From the NCBI RefSeq assembly GCF_001954135.1, contig NZ_MBEQ01000114.1:55269-119268 (forward strand): a stretch of DNA of 64,000 bases, in the 5' to 3' direction. The DNA is from Mycobacterium sp. GA-1841 (lineage in GTDB: Bacteria; Actinomycetota; Actinomycetes; Mycobacteriales; Mycobacteriaceae). Both the position numbers and the translations under genes were made by a program. The notes beneath the pieces are model-generated. The model saw only the letters and a list, made by a program, of their open reading frames with translations. It did no database searches and had not been told where the DNA came from. Positions 42,187-50,236 of the stretch are shown in pieces; the first letter of the stretch is position 1, and every line of letters begins with the position of its first letter.

Positions 42187-42926
42187 GACGGGTGCGAATC
42201 GCCCTGTTCGCAACCTGCCTGGCGGATGCGCTGTTTCCGTCTGCCGCGATCGCCACGGTGGAATTGCTTGAGCGCCTCGGCCACGAGGTGATCTTCCCGA
42301 GTGGTCAAACCTGTTGTGGCCAAATGCATGTCAACACCGGCTATCTCAAGGAAGCCACCGCGCTGGTGCGCAATCACGTCGAGGCCTTCGAATCGGCGGG
42401 CTGCGATGCCGTGGTGGCGCCGTCGGGATCATGCGTGGGTTCGGCGCGGCACCAGCATGCGATGGTGGCGCGACGCGCCGGTGACGAGCAGTTGGCGTCA
42501 CGGGCCGAAAAGCTGGCCACCACGACGTACGAACTGTCCGAACTGCTGGTCGACGTCCTCGGTGTCGACGACGTCGGCGCCTACTATCCGCACCGGGTCA
42601 CCTACCACCCGACCTGCCACTCACTGCGCATGTTGGGCGTGGGTGACAAGCCGCTGCGCCTGCTGCGCCATGTACGGGGGTTGACCCTGGTGGAGTTGCC
42701 GGAGGCCGAATCCTGTTGCGGTTTCGGCGGAACCTTCGCGATCAAGAACTCCGATACGTCCACCGCGATGCTGGCCGACAAGATGGCCCACATCCTGCAG
42801 ACCGATGCCGAGGTCTGCAGCGCCGGGGATTCGTCGTGCCTGATGCACATCGGCGGCGGGCTGAGCCGGTTGCGTTCCGGGGTGCGCACGGTGCACCTGG
42901 CCGAGATCCTGGCGGCCGCCCCATGA
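42183..42926 (+). CDS. lutA: Lactate-utilisation (Fe-S) protein LutA
   Basis: A 247-residue protein with two CCG-type cysteine domains: FATCLADALFP with QTCCGQMHVNTGY, then YHPTCHSLRML with ESCCGFGGTFAIKN. This is the LutA/GlpC/HdrB-like architecture that ligates an iron-sulfur cluster. LutABC oxidises L-lactate to pyruvate. GTG 42183 overlaps the polymerase stop; GTG 42192 is an alternative. Its end overlaps lutB in ATGA. It is the first gene of the lut set but appears coupled to a DNA-repair gene. Confidence 0.88.
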   Translation: MRRVRIALFATCLADALFPSAAIATVELLERLGHEVIFPSGQTCCGQMHVNTGYLKEATALVRNHVEAFESAGCDAVVAPSGSCVGSARHQHAMVARRAGDEQLASRAEKLATTTYELSELLVDVLGVDDVGAYYPHRVTYHPTCHSLRMLGVGDKPLRLLRHVRGLTLVELPEAESCCGFGGTFAIKNSDTSTAMLADKMAHILQTDAEVCSAGDSSCLMHIGGGLSRLRSGVRTVHLAEILAAAP

Positions 42927-44389
42927 CTTTCCTCGGCACGCCCGGAGTCGGAAACCTGCGGGGCGACAAGCCGTTTCCGAAAGCCGCCCGATCCGCACTG
43001 GCGGATTCCCAACTACGCCGCAACATCGGTCATGCCACCCACACGATTCGAACCAAGCGGCTGACCGCGGTGGCCGAGTGCGACGACTGGGAGCAGTTGC
43101 GCGAAGCAGGCAGCGCGCTCAAGCAGGACGTCATGGCACGGTTGCCCGAGTTGCTCGAGCAGTTCGAGGACAACGTCACCCGGCGCGGCGGGGTCGTGCA
43201 CTGGGCCCGCGACGGCGACGAGGCCAACCGCATCGTCGCCGACCTGGTCCGCGCCACCGGCACCGACGAAGTCGTCAAGGTCAAGTCGATGGCCACCCAG
43301 GAGATCGGCCTCAACGAATACCTGGAAGCCCAGGGCATCGCCGCGTTCGAGACCGACCTGGCCGAGCTCATCGTGCAGCTCGGCCACGACAAGCCCAGTC
43401 ACATCCTGGTGCCGGCCATTCACCGCAACCGCGCCGAGATCCGGGAGATCTTCACCCGCGAGATGCCCGGCGTCGGCGAGCTCACCGACGACCCCCGGGT
43501 GCTGGCGATGGCGGCTCGGGCTTACCTGCGGCACAAGTTCCTCACCGCCCGGGTAGCGGTCAGCGGGGCGAATTTCGGCGTCGCCGAGACCGGCACGCTG
43601 GCCGTGGTGGAGTCCGAGGGCAACGGCCGGATGTGTCTGACACTGCCGCAGACCCTGATCACGGTGATGGGCATCGAGAAAATCGTGCCGACCTTCGCCG
43701 ATCTCGAGGTGTTCATGCAGTTGCTGCCACGCTCCTCCACCGCCGAACGGATGAACCCCTACACCTCGATGTGGACCGGCGTGCATCCCGGCGACGGGCC
43801 ACAGGAATTCCATCTGGTGCTGCTGGACAACGGCCGCACCCGGGTGCTGGCCGACGAAGTGGGCCGCCCGGCGCTGCACTGCATCCGGTGCAGCGCGTGC
43901 CTCAACGTCTGCCCGGTCTACGAGCGCACCGGCGGTCACGCTTACGGTTCGGTCTATCCGGGGCCGATCGGGGCGATCTTGAGCCCGATGCTGACCGGCA
44001 CCACCGGGCACGACGACCCGAACGCCAGCCTGCCGTATGCGTCGTCGCTGTGCGGGGCATGTTTCGAAGCCTGCCCGGTGCGCATCGACATCCCCTCGAT
44101 CCTGGTGCACCTTCGTGCCGAGCAGGTGGACCAGGACAGAACCGGGCTGCCGGGCGGGCAGGACCTGGCGATGAAGGCGGCGGGCTGGGCGATGTCCGAG
44201 GCCGGCAGGTTCGCGCTGGCGGAGAAGGCCCTGGCCGCCGGGCGGTTGATCGCCGGGCGCGACGGGCGGATCTCGACGCTGCCGTGGCCGGCGTCGGCGT
44301 GGACGGCCAGCCGCGACATTCCCGCCCCGCCCGCCGAGACGTTCCGGCAGTGGTGGAAGCGCACGCATGGTGGAGGCGACGGTGGCTGA
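42923..44389 (+). CDS. lutB: Lactate-utilisation iron-sulfur protein LutB
   Basis: A 488-residue protein. The N-terminal LUD domain contains GVVHWARDGDEANRI and VSGANFGVAETGTLAVVES. The C-terminal ferredoxin-like domain has two [4Fe-4S] motifs, CIRCSACLNVCPVY and CGACFEACPVRIDIPS. It is the electron-transferring subunit of the lactate oxidation complex. ATG 42923 overlaps the lutA stop. Its 3' end overlaps lutC by eight bases from the preferred GTG. Confidence 0.93.
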   Translation: MTFLGTPGVGNLRGDKPFPKAARSALADSQLRRNIGHATHTIRTKRLTAVAECDDWEQLREAGSALKQDVMARLPELLEQFEDNVTRRGGVVHWARDGDEANRIVADLVRATGTDEVVKVKSMATQEIGLNEYLEAQGIAAFETDLAELIVQLGHDKPSHILVPAIHRNRAEIREIFTREMPGVGELTDDPRVLAMAARAYLRHKFLTARVAVSGANFGVAETGTLAVVESEGNGRMCLTLPQTLITVMGIEKIVPTFADLEVFMQLLPRSSTAERMNPYTSMWTGVHPGDGPQEFHLVLLDNGRTRVLADEVGRPALHCIRCSACLNVCPVYERTGGHAYGSVYPGPIGAILSPMLTGTTGHDDPNASLPYASSLCGACFEACPVRIDIPSILVHLRAEQVDQDRTGLPGGQDLAMKAAGWAMSEAGRFALAEKALAAGRLIAGRDGRISTLPWPASAWTASRDIPAPPAETFRQWWKRTHGGGDGG

Positions 44390-45011
44390 TCAGGCGAGGA
44401 CCGCGGTACTCGGCCGGGTCCGGGCGGCGCTGGCTGCCGCGCCGCCACAGCCGGTCGTCGTGCCCCGCGACTATCACCGGGAGCCGCTGACGCGAGCCGG
44501 CGATGTGGAGCGGTTCGCCGAGACGGTCGCCGAGTACCGGGCCCGGGTGCATCGAACCGACGCCGACGCGATCGCGTCGACAGTCCTGGGATTGGTCGGG
44601 CCGCAGGCCACCGTGGTCGTCCCCACCGATCTGCCGCACGACTGGGTGACAGGGCTGACGACCGTTCCCGACGCGCCCCCACTGAGCGTCGAGCAACTCG
44701 ACCGGGCCGATGCCGTGCTGACCGGGTGCGCGCTGGGTATTGCCGCGACCGGGACGATCGTGCTCGACGCCGGCGCCGGCCAGGGACGGCGGGCGCTGAC
44801 CCTGGTGCCCGACCATCACATCTGTGTGGTGCGCACACAGCAGATCGTCGACACCGTGCCCCAGGCATTCGCCGCGCTCGACCCACTCCGGCCGTTGACT
44901 TTCATCTCCGGCCCGAGCGCTACCAGCGACATCGAACTGCAGCGGGTGGAGGGCGTCCACGGACCCCGCACCCTGGACGTACTGATCGTCGCCGACCTTA
45001 CCGACGGGTAA
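44382..45011 (+). CDS. lutC: Lactate-utilisation protein LutC
   Basis: A 209-residue LUD-domain protein: ADAVLTGCALGIAATGTIVL, RRALTLVPDHHICVVR and FISGPSATSDIELQRVEGVHGPR are the LutC signature blocks. It is the third subunit of the lactate complex. GTG 44382 is chosen because a GGAGG site lies eight bases upstream; ATG 44367 is in frame but lacks one. The last gene of the polymerase-lutABC run; 129 bases without a gene follow before the STAS gene, and I see no hairpin there. Confidence 0.9.
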   Translation: MADQARTAVLGRVRAALAAAPPQPVVVPRDYHREPLTRAGDVERFAETVAEYRARVHRTDADAIASTVLGLVGPQATVVVPTDLPHDWVTGLTTVPDAPPLSVEQLDRADAVLTGCALGIAATGTIVLDAGAGQGRRALTLVPDHHICVVRTQQIVDTVPQAFAALDPLRPLTFISGPSATSDIELQRVEGVHGPRTLDVLIVADLTDG

Positions 45012-45140
45012 GTCGACGAATGTTCTTAGCAAAGCATTAACGCCAGCTCCCAGCAGCCTTATTTTGCCCACTTAGCGTTGGGAACAGGTTGACGCGACGG
45101 AGCTCAGCCAGAGCTCAGGAAAGACGGCGGGAGGCTGATC

Positions 45141-45590
45141 ATGACATTCACGAACAACACCCCGGCATTGGATCGCCATTTTCGGTACGGGAACTCGGCA
45201 GTCATCTGCGAGGGCGCATCGATGCGCGCGCAGTGCCGCCAGCTGGCAACGGTGGTGACCGTCAAGGGAGATGTCGACAGTCACAACATCGACCAGATCG
45301 CGTCCTACGTGAATCGGTTCATCCTTGCCGAGAAGCCGTTGGCCCTCGATCTGAGTGGCGTCAACAGCTTTGCACCTCAGGCGATGTCACTGTTCTTCGA
45401 CATCGATGATCGGTGTGGCGAGTTGGGGGTGGACTGGGCAGTGGTGGCCAGCCAGCCGGTGACCGCCGAAATCCGCCGCCAGGAGGTGGGCGTACCGCTC
45501 GGCTCCTCGGTGCCAGAAGTCCTGCATCACTTCGCCGAAGGCAACACGGCACGTCGCCGGTTGCTGCCCCTGCTTACCAAGAGCGCCTGA
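45141..45590 (+). CDS. STAS-domain protein (anti-sigma factor antagonist-like)
   Basis: A 149-residue protein with one STAS domain: ATVVTVKGDVDSHNIDQIAS, then LALDLSGVNSFAPQAMSLFF, where the Ser of SGVNSF is near the position phosphorylated in anti-anti-sigma factors. It may bind a serine kinase anti-sigma factor. No kinase or sigma gene is adjacent. A GGGAGG site precedes ATG 45141. A 21-codon frame and a strong terminator follow, so it ends a short transcript. Confidence 0.85.
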   Translation: MTFTNNTPALDRHFRYGNSAVICEGASMRAQCRQLATVVTVKGDVDSHNIDQIASYVNRFILAEKPLALDLSGVNSFAPQAMSLFFDIDDRCGELGVDWAVVASQPVTAEIRRQEVGVPLGSSVPEVLHHFAEGNTARRRLLPLLTKSA

Positions 45591-45606
45591 GAGAAAGGCC
45601 AACGCA

Positions 45607-45672
45607 ATGTTGATCGATGTCCGCTGGTTGACCCGCCTGCTTCGTCATCGCCACCGGGCGGTGCACACCTGA
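45607..45672 (+). CDS. Possible 21-residue basic peptide
   Basis: Reads MLIDVRWLTRLLRHRHRAVH plus a final Thr. A GAAAGG site lies about nine bases before ATG 45607, and the frame begins 16 bases after the STAS stop. The peptide is strongly basic, with six Arg/Lys and three His residues. A textbook terminator starts 15 bases after its stop, so it would be the last frame of the STAS transcript. It may be a translated small protein or a regulatory frame. No homologue is known to me. Confidence 0.45.
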   Translation: MLIDVRWLTRLLRHRHRAVHT

Positions 45673-45687
45673 TTCATCGCTACACGT

Positions 45688-45730
45688 AAACGAGATGGCT
45701 GCCAGACCTGGTCTGGCAGCCATCTCGTTT
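45688..45730 (+). terminator. Rho-independent terminator after the STAS unit
   Basis: A perfect 21-base inverted repeat (45688-45708 with 45710-45730) around a single central base, with the right arm running into a TTTTTG tract (45728-45733). It ends the STAS/small-peptide transcript and also lies 27 bases from the converging DUF1254 stop. It is the strongest terminator in the window. Confidence 0.92.
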
Positions 45731-45756
45731 TTGTCAGGTGCGTGGCAGATCCGTTG

Positions 45757-47235
45757 TCAGGGAACCTTGTGGACCGCAGGTGGTTTCCACGTGCCGTCGA
45801 TGATCGACGGCGGGGTTTCTTTCGGCCAGTACAGACGCAGCATCAGGTTGAACTTTCCGCCCGGTGCCGGTAGCCAGTTGGCTTCTTTCTGAGGACCGGG
45901 ATTGTCGTGCTGCAGATAGAGGTCGACCGACCCGTCAGAGTTGGTGACGAAGGAATTCCGCTGGCTGAGGTTGTAGCGGTTGAGCGGGTTGTCGACGAAG
46001 AAATAACCCTCGTCGTACATGGTCAATGACCAGAACCCGTCGACGGGAGGAAATTGTCCCTTGTCGAAGTGCACCGTGTACTTGTTGGCGCCGTCGTAGG
46101 GCTTGCCGTCGGTGTCGGCTTCCGAGGTCGGGTAGACGGCGTCCTGGGGCCGGTTGGCGCCGAGACCGACATAGGTGATCAGCGCGCGCTGCAGATAGTC
46201 GGTGCCGTACTGACCGGTCTGGGTGGTGAACTGCCACCCGTTGACGTCGTCGAGTTCCTTGAACCGGGCGAGGATCTTGGCGACGCCGTCCTTGGGAACC
46301 GATTGCAGCGCCGCGGCGACGTCAGCGCCGAGCTTGTCGATGTCGAACTTTTCGCCGGGAACGATGCCGAGCCGGGCCATCTTGTCCACGATCGGTTGGT
46401 CGGCCTGGGCCGGCGGGTTGTCCTTCATCAAGCCGGCCATCAGGTCGAAGAACGCCTCGGTACTCAGGTTGTTGACCTGCTCGCGCACCGGGGTCTTCAT
46501 GTCGATGGCGGGATCGACGTTGCCGACCGGCGGGGTGTAGGGCTTGCCGTATGAACTGAGTGGGACAAGCGAGATCTCGTCCTGCATCTTGTGCACGGCG
46601 GTGTAATCCTCGGGCGTGCCGTCGCAGTAGATCCGGCCCAGGAGCCACACCGTCGAAGTGGGCGACTTGTACTCCTTCACGCCCGCGGGCAGCGTGCCCT
46701 TCCAGCCGGGGCCGGTGATGGCGTAAGTCTGAGGCCCGGTGCCGGTGGTGCGTTTCCCGGGTACCTCGAAGACATTCGTATAGCCGTCGAGCATCGGAAA
46801 CAGGTAGTAGCGGTCGCTTGCGTCCGGCAGGCTCAGTACCCACGGCTCATCTTTGACGTCGACGAACCCGTTTGTGTACAGCGTGTCGGCGTTGGGTGCG
46901 GTGACGTCGCGGAATTGGGCGTTCGGATACTCACGCATCCGCATCAGCTGGCCCATGGGCGCGCGGGGGCCGTCCACCTTCTCGACATTGGTCATCACCC
47001 GCCGCGTCATCTCGATCGTCACCAGCGAGTAGCCGTAGACGTACGCATCCAGGGCGATGGCCTTGGCGTCATCGGGCGTCAGCTGCCCGGATCCGGATCG
47101 ACCGGATTCCTCCGATGACGACGGTGAACATGCCGGCGTGGTCATCATCAACATCGTCGTGCCGAGCGCGACCAGCCATTTGGCCGCGCGGCGATCCTTT
47201 TTCACGAAACGCCGTTCCTCTCTTGGGTTTTCCAT
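45757..47235 (-). CDS. DUF1254/DUF1214 domain protein, probably exported
   Basis: A 492-residue protein. An N-terminal basic region is followed by a hydrophobic stretch (AKWLVALGTTMLMMTTPAC) and then a Ser-rich spacer, which looks like a signal sequence or a weak lipobox with Cys. The DUF1254 part contains AYVYGYSLVTIEMTRRVM, and the DUF1214 part ends with FWSLTMYDEGYFFVDNPLNRYNLS. The family is widespread in mycobacteria with unknown function. It is divergent from the haemophore-like gene, with 232 bases between. Confidence 0.85.
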   Translation of the reverse strand: MENPREERRFVKKDRRAAKWLVALGTTMLMMTTPACSPSSSEESGRSGSGQLTPDDAKAIALDAYVYGYSLVTIEMTRRVMTNVEKVDGPRAPMGQLMRMREYPNAQFRDVTAPNADTLYTNGFVDVKDEPWVLSLPDASDRYYLFPMLDGYTNVFEVPGKRTTGTGPQTYAITGPGWKGTLPAGVKEYKSPTSTVWLLGRIYCDGTPEDYTAVHKMQDEISLVPLSSYGKPYTPPVGNVDPAIDMKTPVREQVNNLSTEAFFDLMAGLMKDNPPAQADQPIVDKMARLGIVPGEKFDIDKLGADVAAALQSVPKDGVAKILARFKELDDVNGWQFTTQTGQYGTDYLQRALITYVGLGANRPQDAVYPTSEADTDGKPYDGANKYTVHFDKGQFPPVDGFWSLTMYDEGYFFVDNPLNRYNLSQRNSFVTNSDGSVDLYLQHDNPGPQKEANWLPAPGGKFNLMLRLYWPKETPPSIIDGTWKPPAVHKVP

Positions 47236-47394
47236 TGACCAGGGTTGATCAGATGTAAGCGACGTGGGATGCGGTGGATACAGCCGAAGGGGAACGGCAC
47301 GCGCTCACGGTAGTCGAGCAGCGGGCATCCAGGTGCAGCAACGCGGCGCTGAACGCGGACAGATCGAGCGCGATCGGATTCGCCGCAATACCCC

Positions 47395-47411
47395 GCCTTA
47401 CCTGCTAAAAT
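47395..47411 (+). promoter_or_regulatory. IdeR-like half-site next to a TAAAAT -10 candidate
   Basis: GCCTTACCT at 47395-47403 matches the right half (positions 9-17) of the IdeR consensus perfectly, while the left half does not match. TAAAAT at 47406-47411, a good -10 candidate, follows three bases later, 57 bases before the haemophore-like gene start. It suggests iron-dependent control but is only a half-site. Confidence 0.35.
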
Positions 47412-47467
47412 TCGGCCCGCCGGGCGATGCAAACGGCACCTGCCCACCTCGGGGAAGGAGTCCCGCT

Positions 47468-47854
47468 GTGTCCCGCACACCGAAGACCGTGCGCTACGGC
47501 ATGGTGCCGGCTTTCGCCGCTGGCGCCATCGGGGTTGTCGTGGGTGTGTTCGTTCCCGTGACCGCCGCCGCCGAGCCACCGCCGCGCCCGCCCAACTGCA
47601 CCGCAGCCGACCTCGCCGGCATCGCCTCCGGGGTCGCCGCTGCGACGTCCACCTACCTGTGGACGCATCCCGACGTCAACGATTTCTACACCAACCTGCA
47701 CGGTCGCCCGCATGACGAGGTTCCGCAAGCCACCAAGGAGTTCTTCGACGCGAACCCGCAAGCTCACGCCGACCTCGCCGGTATCCGTCAGCCGTTGACC
47801 GACTTCCGCAACCGCTGCGGAATCAAGGCACCTGATCAACCTCTGGGACAATGA
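47468..47854 (+). CDS. Haemophore-like haem-binding protein
   Basis: A 128-residue exported protein: signal helix MVPAFAAGAIGVVVGVFVPV with TAAAEP cleavage, then a four-helix-type domain with NCTAADLAGIASGVAAATS, YLWTHPDVNDFYTNL and FRNRCGI. The two Cys and the WTHPDVN block match the mycobacterial haemophore family (Rv0203-like), which binds haem outside the cell. GTG 47468 is supported by a GGAAGGAG site. It overlaps the following gene by four bases (ATGA). Confidence 0.85.
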   Translation: MSRTPKTVRYGMVPAFAAGAIGVVVGVFVPVTAAAEPPPRPPNCTAADLAGIASGVAAATSTYLWTHPDVNDFYTNLHGRPHDEVPQATKEFFDANPQAHADLAGIRQPLTDFRNRCGIKAPDQPLGQ

Positions 47855-48168
47855 TGTTCGGCTCATCCTCGCGTTCGCCGTGGCTCCGCGCAGCCACCGC
47901 GGCGCTCGCATTCACCGCGCTGCCCGGCGCCGTCGTTCTCGCTCCCGCCGGTACTGCCGGCGCCGATGTGTGCGCGAGCGCCGGGCGCCGCATCTCCGTC
48001 GGCGGTTGCGTCAACATCGCCGACGCCGTCGCCCCGTATGTTCCGCCGCCCGCCTATTACGCCCCGCTACCGGAGGACGCGCCGCCGCCACCGCCGCCGC
48101 CGGGCTCGAACGTCAGCGGCTGCATCGGTTACAACGGCCGGTGGGTCCACGCGGGCGGCTGCAACTAG
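47851..48168 (+). CDS. Small secreted Cys- and Pro-rich protein
   Basis: A 105-residue protein with a signal peptide (WLRAATAALAFTALPGAVVL, AGAD at the cleavage region), four Cys (DVCASAG, GGCVN, SGCIGYNG, GGCN) and a poly-Pro segment. I do not recognise a family. ATG 47851 overlaps the haemophore stop (ATGA), so the two are coupled. It may act with the haemophore-like protein in the cell envelope, but this is inferred only from the coupling. Confidence 0.72.
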   Translation: MMFGSSSRSPWLRAATAALAFTALPGAVVLAPAGTAGADVCASAGRRISVGGCVNIADAVAPYVPPPAYYAPLPEDAPPPPPPPGSNVSGCIGYNGRWVHAGGCN

Positions 48169-48261
48169 AGCGTTGGGCGCACACCTGCCCGAGCGCGCAC
48201 TCTTAGGCATGCGCCAACTCCAGACACCTCAACCCGAACCTGGGGTCCCACGCCGGTTTCT

Positions 48262-48302
48262 ACGTGAGGGTCGCCAAGCCCGCCAATCAACAACCCTCAC
48301 GT
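48262..48302. terminator. Inverted repeat between small secreted protein and CoA transferase
   Basis: ACGTGAGGGT (48262-48271) and ACCCTCACGT (48293-48302) pair perfectly with a 21-base loop. It lies between two converging genes, 52 bases from the CoA transferase stop, and may end transcripts. There is no T-run, and the loop is long. Confidence 0.4.
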
Positions 48303-48353
48303 GGAAAATGGTGCAGCGCCGGACCGGGTCAACACCAGGCGCGACGGACCAGC

Positions 48354-49577
48354 TCAGGCGATGGCGCCGGAATTCTTGAGTTCTTCGATCCGATCCCAGT
48401 CGATGCCGAGTTCCATCAGCACGATCTCGGTGTGCTCGGAGGCCTGGGGCGCCCGGGTGGTCTCGAGCGGTTCGTGGTTGAACTGCACCGGGCCGCGCAC
48501 CACCTTGAACGGCTTGCCACCGTCGGCGGCCTCCACCTCGACGATCATGTCGTTGGCCACCGCCTGATCGTCCGAGGCCAGATCGACCAGGCTCTGGAAC
48601 GGCGCCCACTGACCCTTCATGGTCTTGAGGTGCTGACGCCAGTACTCGAAGGGCTTGCTGCCGATCGCTTTCGCGATGAGTTCGACGCCTTCGGAGGCGT
48701 TCTCGATCAGCGGCAACACATCGGAGAACCGCGGATCATCGGCCAGTTCGGGCAGTCCGAGATGTTCGAAGGCATCACGGATGTAACCGGTGGGGCTGAC
48801 GATGCACAGGTTGATGGTGCCGCCGTCGGACGTCCGGTAGTTGGCCATGAACGGGTTCACCGAAGTGGCATCGTCGGGCATCAACGAGCGCATGGTCTCA
48901 CCGGTCTCCATACCCTGGGTGACGCTGGCGCCGGCCGCCCACCACGCCGTGCTCAGCAGCGAGACGTCGATCTCGGCGGTCTCCCCGGTCCGCTCCCGGT
49001 GAAACAGCGCCGCCGAGATCCCACCGGCGATGTTCATCCCGCCGATCGAATCGCCGAAGGCCGGAATGCCTTGGGACAGTGCGCCGTTGATCGCCTCCGG
49101 GGTGAGCGCGTGCCCGACCCCGCTGCGGGTCCAGAAGGCGGTGCCGTCGAAGCCGCCGGTATCACGCTCGGGCCCTTTGTCCCCGTAGGCGCTGCCGCGG
49201 GCGTAGATGATGTCCGGGTTCACCGCCCGGATGTGCTCGACGTCGAACTTGTTCTTCTGCCGTTGGGCGGGAAGGTAATTGGTCAGGAAGACGTCGGCTG
49301 TCTTGGCGATCTCGTACAGGACCTCCTGACCGCCGGGCGTGGAGACGTCGATACCGACGCTGCGCTTGCCGCGATTGGGATGCTCGATGAGGGGGTGGCG
49401 GTCGGGGTCGAGCTGGAACCCGCCCATGTTGATGAAGCCTCGCTGGGTGTCACCTCGCAATGGGTGCTCGATCTTGATGACGTCAGCGCCCCAGTCGGCG
49501 AGGATGGCCCCGGCCGCCGGAACGAAGGTGAACTGCGCGACCTCGAGCACTCGCACGCCCTGCATGACCTTGATCAA
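48354..49577 (-). CDS. Family III (CaiB/BaiF) CoA transferase
   Basis: A 407-residue CoA transferase: GVRVLEVAQFTFVPAAGAIL, DWGADVIKIEHPLRGD, YARGSAYGDKGPERDTGGFD with the catalytic Asp, and QGIPAFGDSIGGMNIAGG are the family blocks. It moves CoA between carboxylates. The start is TTG 49577, supported by AGGAG five bases upstream; ATG 49565 is in frame. It is divergent from the deazaflavin-dependent reductase, with a 13-base palindrome between. Confidence 0.9.
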   Translation of the reverse strand: MIKVMQGVRVLEVAQFTFVPAAGAILADWGADVIKIEHPLRGDTQRGFINMGGFQLDPDRHPLIEHPNRGKRSVGIDVSTPGGQEVLYEIAKTADVFLTNYLPAQRQKNKFDVEHIRAVNPDIIYARGSAYGDKGPERDTGGFDGTAFWTRSGVGHALTPEAINGALSQGIPAFGDSIGGMNIAGGISAALFHRERTGETAEIDVSLLSTAWWAAGASVTQGMETGETMRSLMPDDATSVNPFMANYRTSDGGTINLCIVSPTGYIRDAFEHLGLPELADDPRFSDVLPLIENASEGVELIAKAIGSKPFEYWRQHLKTMKGQWAPFQSLVDLASDDQAVANDMIVEVEAADGGKPFKVVRGPVQFNHEPLETTRAPQASEHTEIVLMELGIDWDRIEELKNSGAIA

Positions 49578-49596
49578 CGCAACTCCTAACCGTTGG

Positions 49597-49609
49597 ACTT
49601 ACGGTAAGT
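49597..49609. promoter_or_regulatory. 13-bp palindrome between CoA transferase and Ddn-like gene
   Basis: ACTTACGGTAAGT has perfect 6-base arms around one base. It lies 19 bases upstream of the CoA transferase start and 36 before the Ddn-like start. It looks like a TetR- or MarR-type operator. No regulator gene is adjacent, so the controlling protein may lie elsewhere. Confidence 0.45.
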
Positions 49610-49644
49610 GTAGCGAGACCGGGCCAGGTACCTATGCTTACCGG

Positions 49645-50124
49645 ATGGGACTTCTTGGTGCGGTGGCCGGCAGTCCGCATTCCTACCGGCTGATGCTCAA
49701 ATGGCACCGGCTGGTCCCGCCCATCGAACGCTTGCTGCGCCGGGCCAGCCGCGGCCGGCTCGGCGTACTCGAGCTGGCCGGCCTGCCATCGCTGCAACTG
49801 ACTGTGCCCGGGCGCAAGTCGGGCATCCCGCGCACCGTCACCGTTCAATACGTCGCGGACGACTCGTCACTGCTGGTTGTCGGGTCCAATTGGGGGCTGG
49901 CGAAACATCCGGAGTGGGCGCGCAATCTTGCGGCCACCTACCACGCGGACGTCGATCGCGGCGGTCACCGCGAGACCGTCACCGTCGAGTTGCTGACCGG
50001 CGTCGAACGCCGGCGCGCGTGGCACACCATTCTCGACTTCTGGCCCAACTATGCGTTGGCGCAGGAACGGGCGGGCGAGCGCACTTTTCAGATATTTGCA
50101 TTACGGCCGGCGGCCTCCGGGTAG
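49645..50124 (+). CDS. Deazaflavin (F420)-dependent nitroreductase family protein
   Basis: A 159-residue Ddn-type protein with a split-barrel fold: QLTVPGRKSGIPRTVTVQYV, LLVVGSNWGLAKHPEWARNL and ATYHADVDRGG are the family's F420-binding motifs. Members reduce quinones or nitroimidazoles with F420H2, mostly at the membrane. ATG 49645 is the first start in the conserved frame. It may share control with the divergent CoA transferase. The FadE gene follows in the same direction after 112 bases. Confidence 0.87.
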   Translation: MGLLGAVAGSPHSYRLMLKWHRLVPPIERLLRRASRGRLGVLELAGLPSLQLTVPGRKSGIPRTVTVQYVADDSSLLVVGSNWGLAKHPEWARNLAATYHADVDRGGHRETVTVELLTGVERRRAWHTILDFWPNYALAQERAGERTFQIFALRPAASG

Positions 50125-50236
50125 GTCTGCCGGTGGCCGGTGAAGCGACGGTTGCAGAGGTCCGTCGACCATGCGCGTGAACTGACCGAATGCCGGGTAT
50201 CCCGTCACGGTTAGGGCCCGACGTATGGAGGCCGCG

